Source: JAIVHC01 sp049975505 (GTDB lineage: Bacteria > Desulfobacterota > Desulfuromonadia > Desulfuromonadales > Desulfuromonadaceae). Taken from it: DNA of 15,646 bases. The first letter of the stretch is position 1. Each line of letters opens with the position of its first letter. Positions 14,870 to 15,646 of this stretch are shown here, piece after piece. Below the pieces are notes generated by a model, which worked only from the letters and a program-made list of their open reading frames with translations, was not told the DNA's origin and did not search any database. A program made the position numbers and the translations under genes. Location: assembly GCA_049975505.1 (NCBI GenBank), contig JBNGCY010000059.1, positions 1 to 15,646 of the forward strand. The letters run 5' to 3'.

Positions 14870-15435
14870 AATATCGCCCCCTGAAGCAGTCTGTAATAAT
14901 CCTGATGAATTATATCACGTGCGGCACCGTTTTGTTCAAAAACCAATACGGGCGATTCCCCATCATTCATGAAACACAGACAGCGATCCACTTTGTAGCT
15001 GAACTCTGTGAACAGATTTGACAGGCTCCGAGGGAAACGCCTTTCTATGTCGTATGTAGGAATATTATGCCCACCGTGTTCTACCCTTTCTGCTACGCGT
15101 AACTTTGACATTTCGACGCTGGGTAGAGCCAGATAAATGAGTTCAACGGACCAGCCCTTCTTTTTCAGCCTGTCGATTAAGCGTAAATAGCTGCGCCCGG
15201 AAAGGGTTGTCTCAAATGCAAAATCCTGCCGTTTGGCTATTCGCTCTTCAATTTCGTTCAGGAAAATCCTGCTGGCTGAGATCAGTCCCTTCTCAGGTGC
15301 AAAAGGAGACAGACCGGCTGCAATCAGATCTGCATTGATGAAGTGCAGACATCTGACAACTTTGGGCAGATATTCCATGGCAAAGGTTGTTTTGCCGGCA
15401 CCATTTGGTCCCGCGATAATCCAGCACGTTGGCAT
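14866..15435 (-). CDS. Zeta-toxin-like P-loop kinase
   Basis: A 189-residue P-loop protein. Walker A is GPNGAGKTT (residues 9-17), followed by FINADLIAAGLSPF with Asp36 as the likely catalytic base. The FAFETTLSGRSYL segment, the VERVEHGGHNIP stretch, YDIERRFPRSL and the CFMNDGESP motif all match the stand-alone zeta-toxin-like ATPase family. Zeta toxins phosphorylate UDP-N-acetylglucosamine and block wall synthesis; members of this chromosomal branch have not, to my knowledge, been shown to do so. The start at 15435 (ATG) has AGAGG eight bases upstream; the ATG at 15441 lies only two bases from that site and would add two residues. The gene has its own promoter candidate and an inverted repeat over the -10 box. 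Coupled to a small downstream gene. Confidence 0.85.
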   Translation of the reverse strand: MPTCWIIAGPNGAGKTTFAMEYLPKVVRCLHFINADLIAAGLSPFAPEKGLISASRIFLNEIEERIAKRQDFAFETTLSGRSYLRLIDRLKKKGWSVELIYLALPSVEMSKLRVAERVEHGGHNIPTYDIERRFPRSLSNLFTEFSYKVDRCLCFMNDGESPVLVFEQNGAARDIIHQDYYRLLQGAIL

Positions 15436-15469
15436 CTGCATATCCTCTTAAACCCCAAAATCAATAGTA

Positions 15470-15503
15470 AACATAGAATATGTTGGGAGGAGGCATATTG
15501 CAA
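15470..15503 (-). promoter_or_regulatory. Promoter with overlapping inverted repeat for the toxin module
   Basis: On the minus strand TTGCAA (15498-15503) and TATTCT (15475-15480) are spaced by exactly 17 bp and point to the toxin gene. AACATA-GAA-TATGTT (15470-15484) is a perfect 6-3-6 inverted repeat covering the -10 box. A repressor bound there would block the promoter, as in autoregulated toxin modules. Confidence 0.6.
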
Positions 15504-15540
15504 CATTGCTTTGTGCTGATTAACGATAAGAGTAAATGTC

Positions 15541-15592
15541 CTATGGTACCCCACAAAAGCAGAAAGGGGTTACAGCGAAAAGCCGTAACCCC
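15541..15592. repeat. Imperfect direct repeat, copy 2 (hairpin-bearing)
   Basis: Second copy of the element at 14571-14620, same orientation, about 970 bp away, with the toxin module between the two. The copy is not next to a tRNA end here. Confidence 0.6.
15566..15592 (-). terminator. Hairpin terminator upstream of the toxin module
   Basis: GGGGTTACAGC (15566-15576) pairs with GCCGTAACCCC (15582-15592) with one mismatch and a 5-base loop. On the minus strand it is followed by TTTCTGCTTTT. It would end the transcript of a gene entering from the right edge. Confidence 0.75.
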
Positions 15593-15613
15593 CCAGGGTC
15601 AATTCGTTCCGTC

Positions 15614-15646
15614 CTACAAATCCTGCACCACAGGCGGTCTCATCTT
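15614..15646 (-). CDS. Possible 3' end of a gene running off the right edge
   Basis: On the minus strand a frame open from the window edge (KMRPPVVQDL) stops at TAG 15614-15616, 22 bp before a strong hairpin terminator. Only ten codons are visible, so the coding call rests on the terminator position. No function can be assigned. Confidence 0.3.
   Translation of the reverse strand, partial: KMRPPVVQDL

Noticed and set aside
1..15646. CRISPR array, rRNA genes, insertion sequences
   Set aside because: No regularly spaced repeats, rRNA sequence or transposase was seen.

Overview
The window looks like chromosomal DNA of a Gram-negative, probably anaerobic or microaerophilic bacterium. Evidence for an outer membrane is the LpxR-like lipid A deacylase and the lipoprotein signal on the NlpC/P60 enzyme. 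The PerR plus rubrerythrin pair is a typical anaerobe peroxide defence. A CZB-type chemoreceptor, a large PAS/GAF/GGDEF/EAL protein and a soluble hybrid kinase are the mix usually found in sulfate- or metal-reducing Desulfobacterota/Desulfuromonadia-like bacteria. This taxonomic placement is inference from gene content only.

Layout. (1) 20-1401 (+): membrane-protein pair nfeD-like/qmcA, overlapping by 4 nt. (2) 1439-2335 (-): LpxR-like outer membrane beta-barrel, convergent with qmcA across a shared hairpin. (3) 2550-3739 (-): rubrerythrin downstream of a Fur-family regulator whose metal-site residues fit PerR; together a peroxide-stress unit ending in a clear terminator. (4) 3909-5276 (-): SH3-containing NlpC/P60 lipoprotein. 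(5) 5629-5988 (+): YajD-like HNH protein. (6) 6309-14299: an 8-kb signalling block with a chemoreceptor (frameshifted in this sequence, carrying two tandem zinc-site repeats), a 1254-residue c-di-GMP synthase/phosphodiesterase, and a convergent soluble hybrid histidine kinase. (7) 14300-15646: a more AT-rich accessory stretch with a tRNA 3'-end fragment, two imperfect copies of a 50-nt hairpin repeat about 1 kb apart, and between them a zeta-toxin-like P-loop gene translationally coupled to a 62-residue partner.

Regions 1-5 are housekeeping envelope and stress functions. Region 6 is sensory: taxis toward or away from a signal (possibly zinc, redox or an oxidant such as HOCl), c-di-GMP turnover, and a phosphorelay without a membrane segment. 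Region 7 is the best candidate for horizontally acquired DNA and holds the least-described system, a toxin-first two-gene module with its own promoter and an overlapping inverted repeat.
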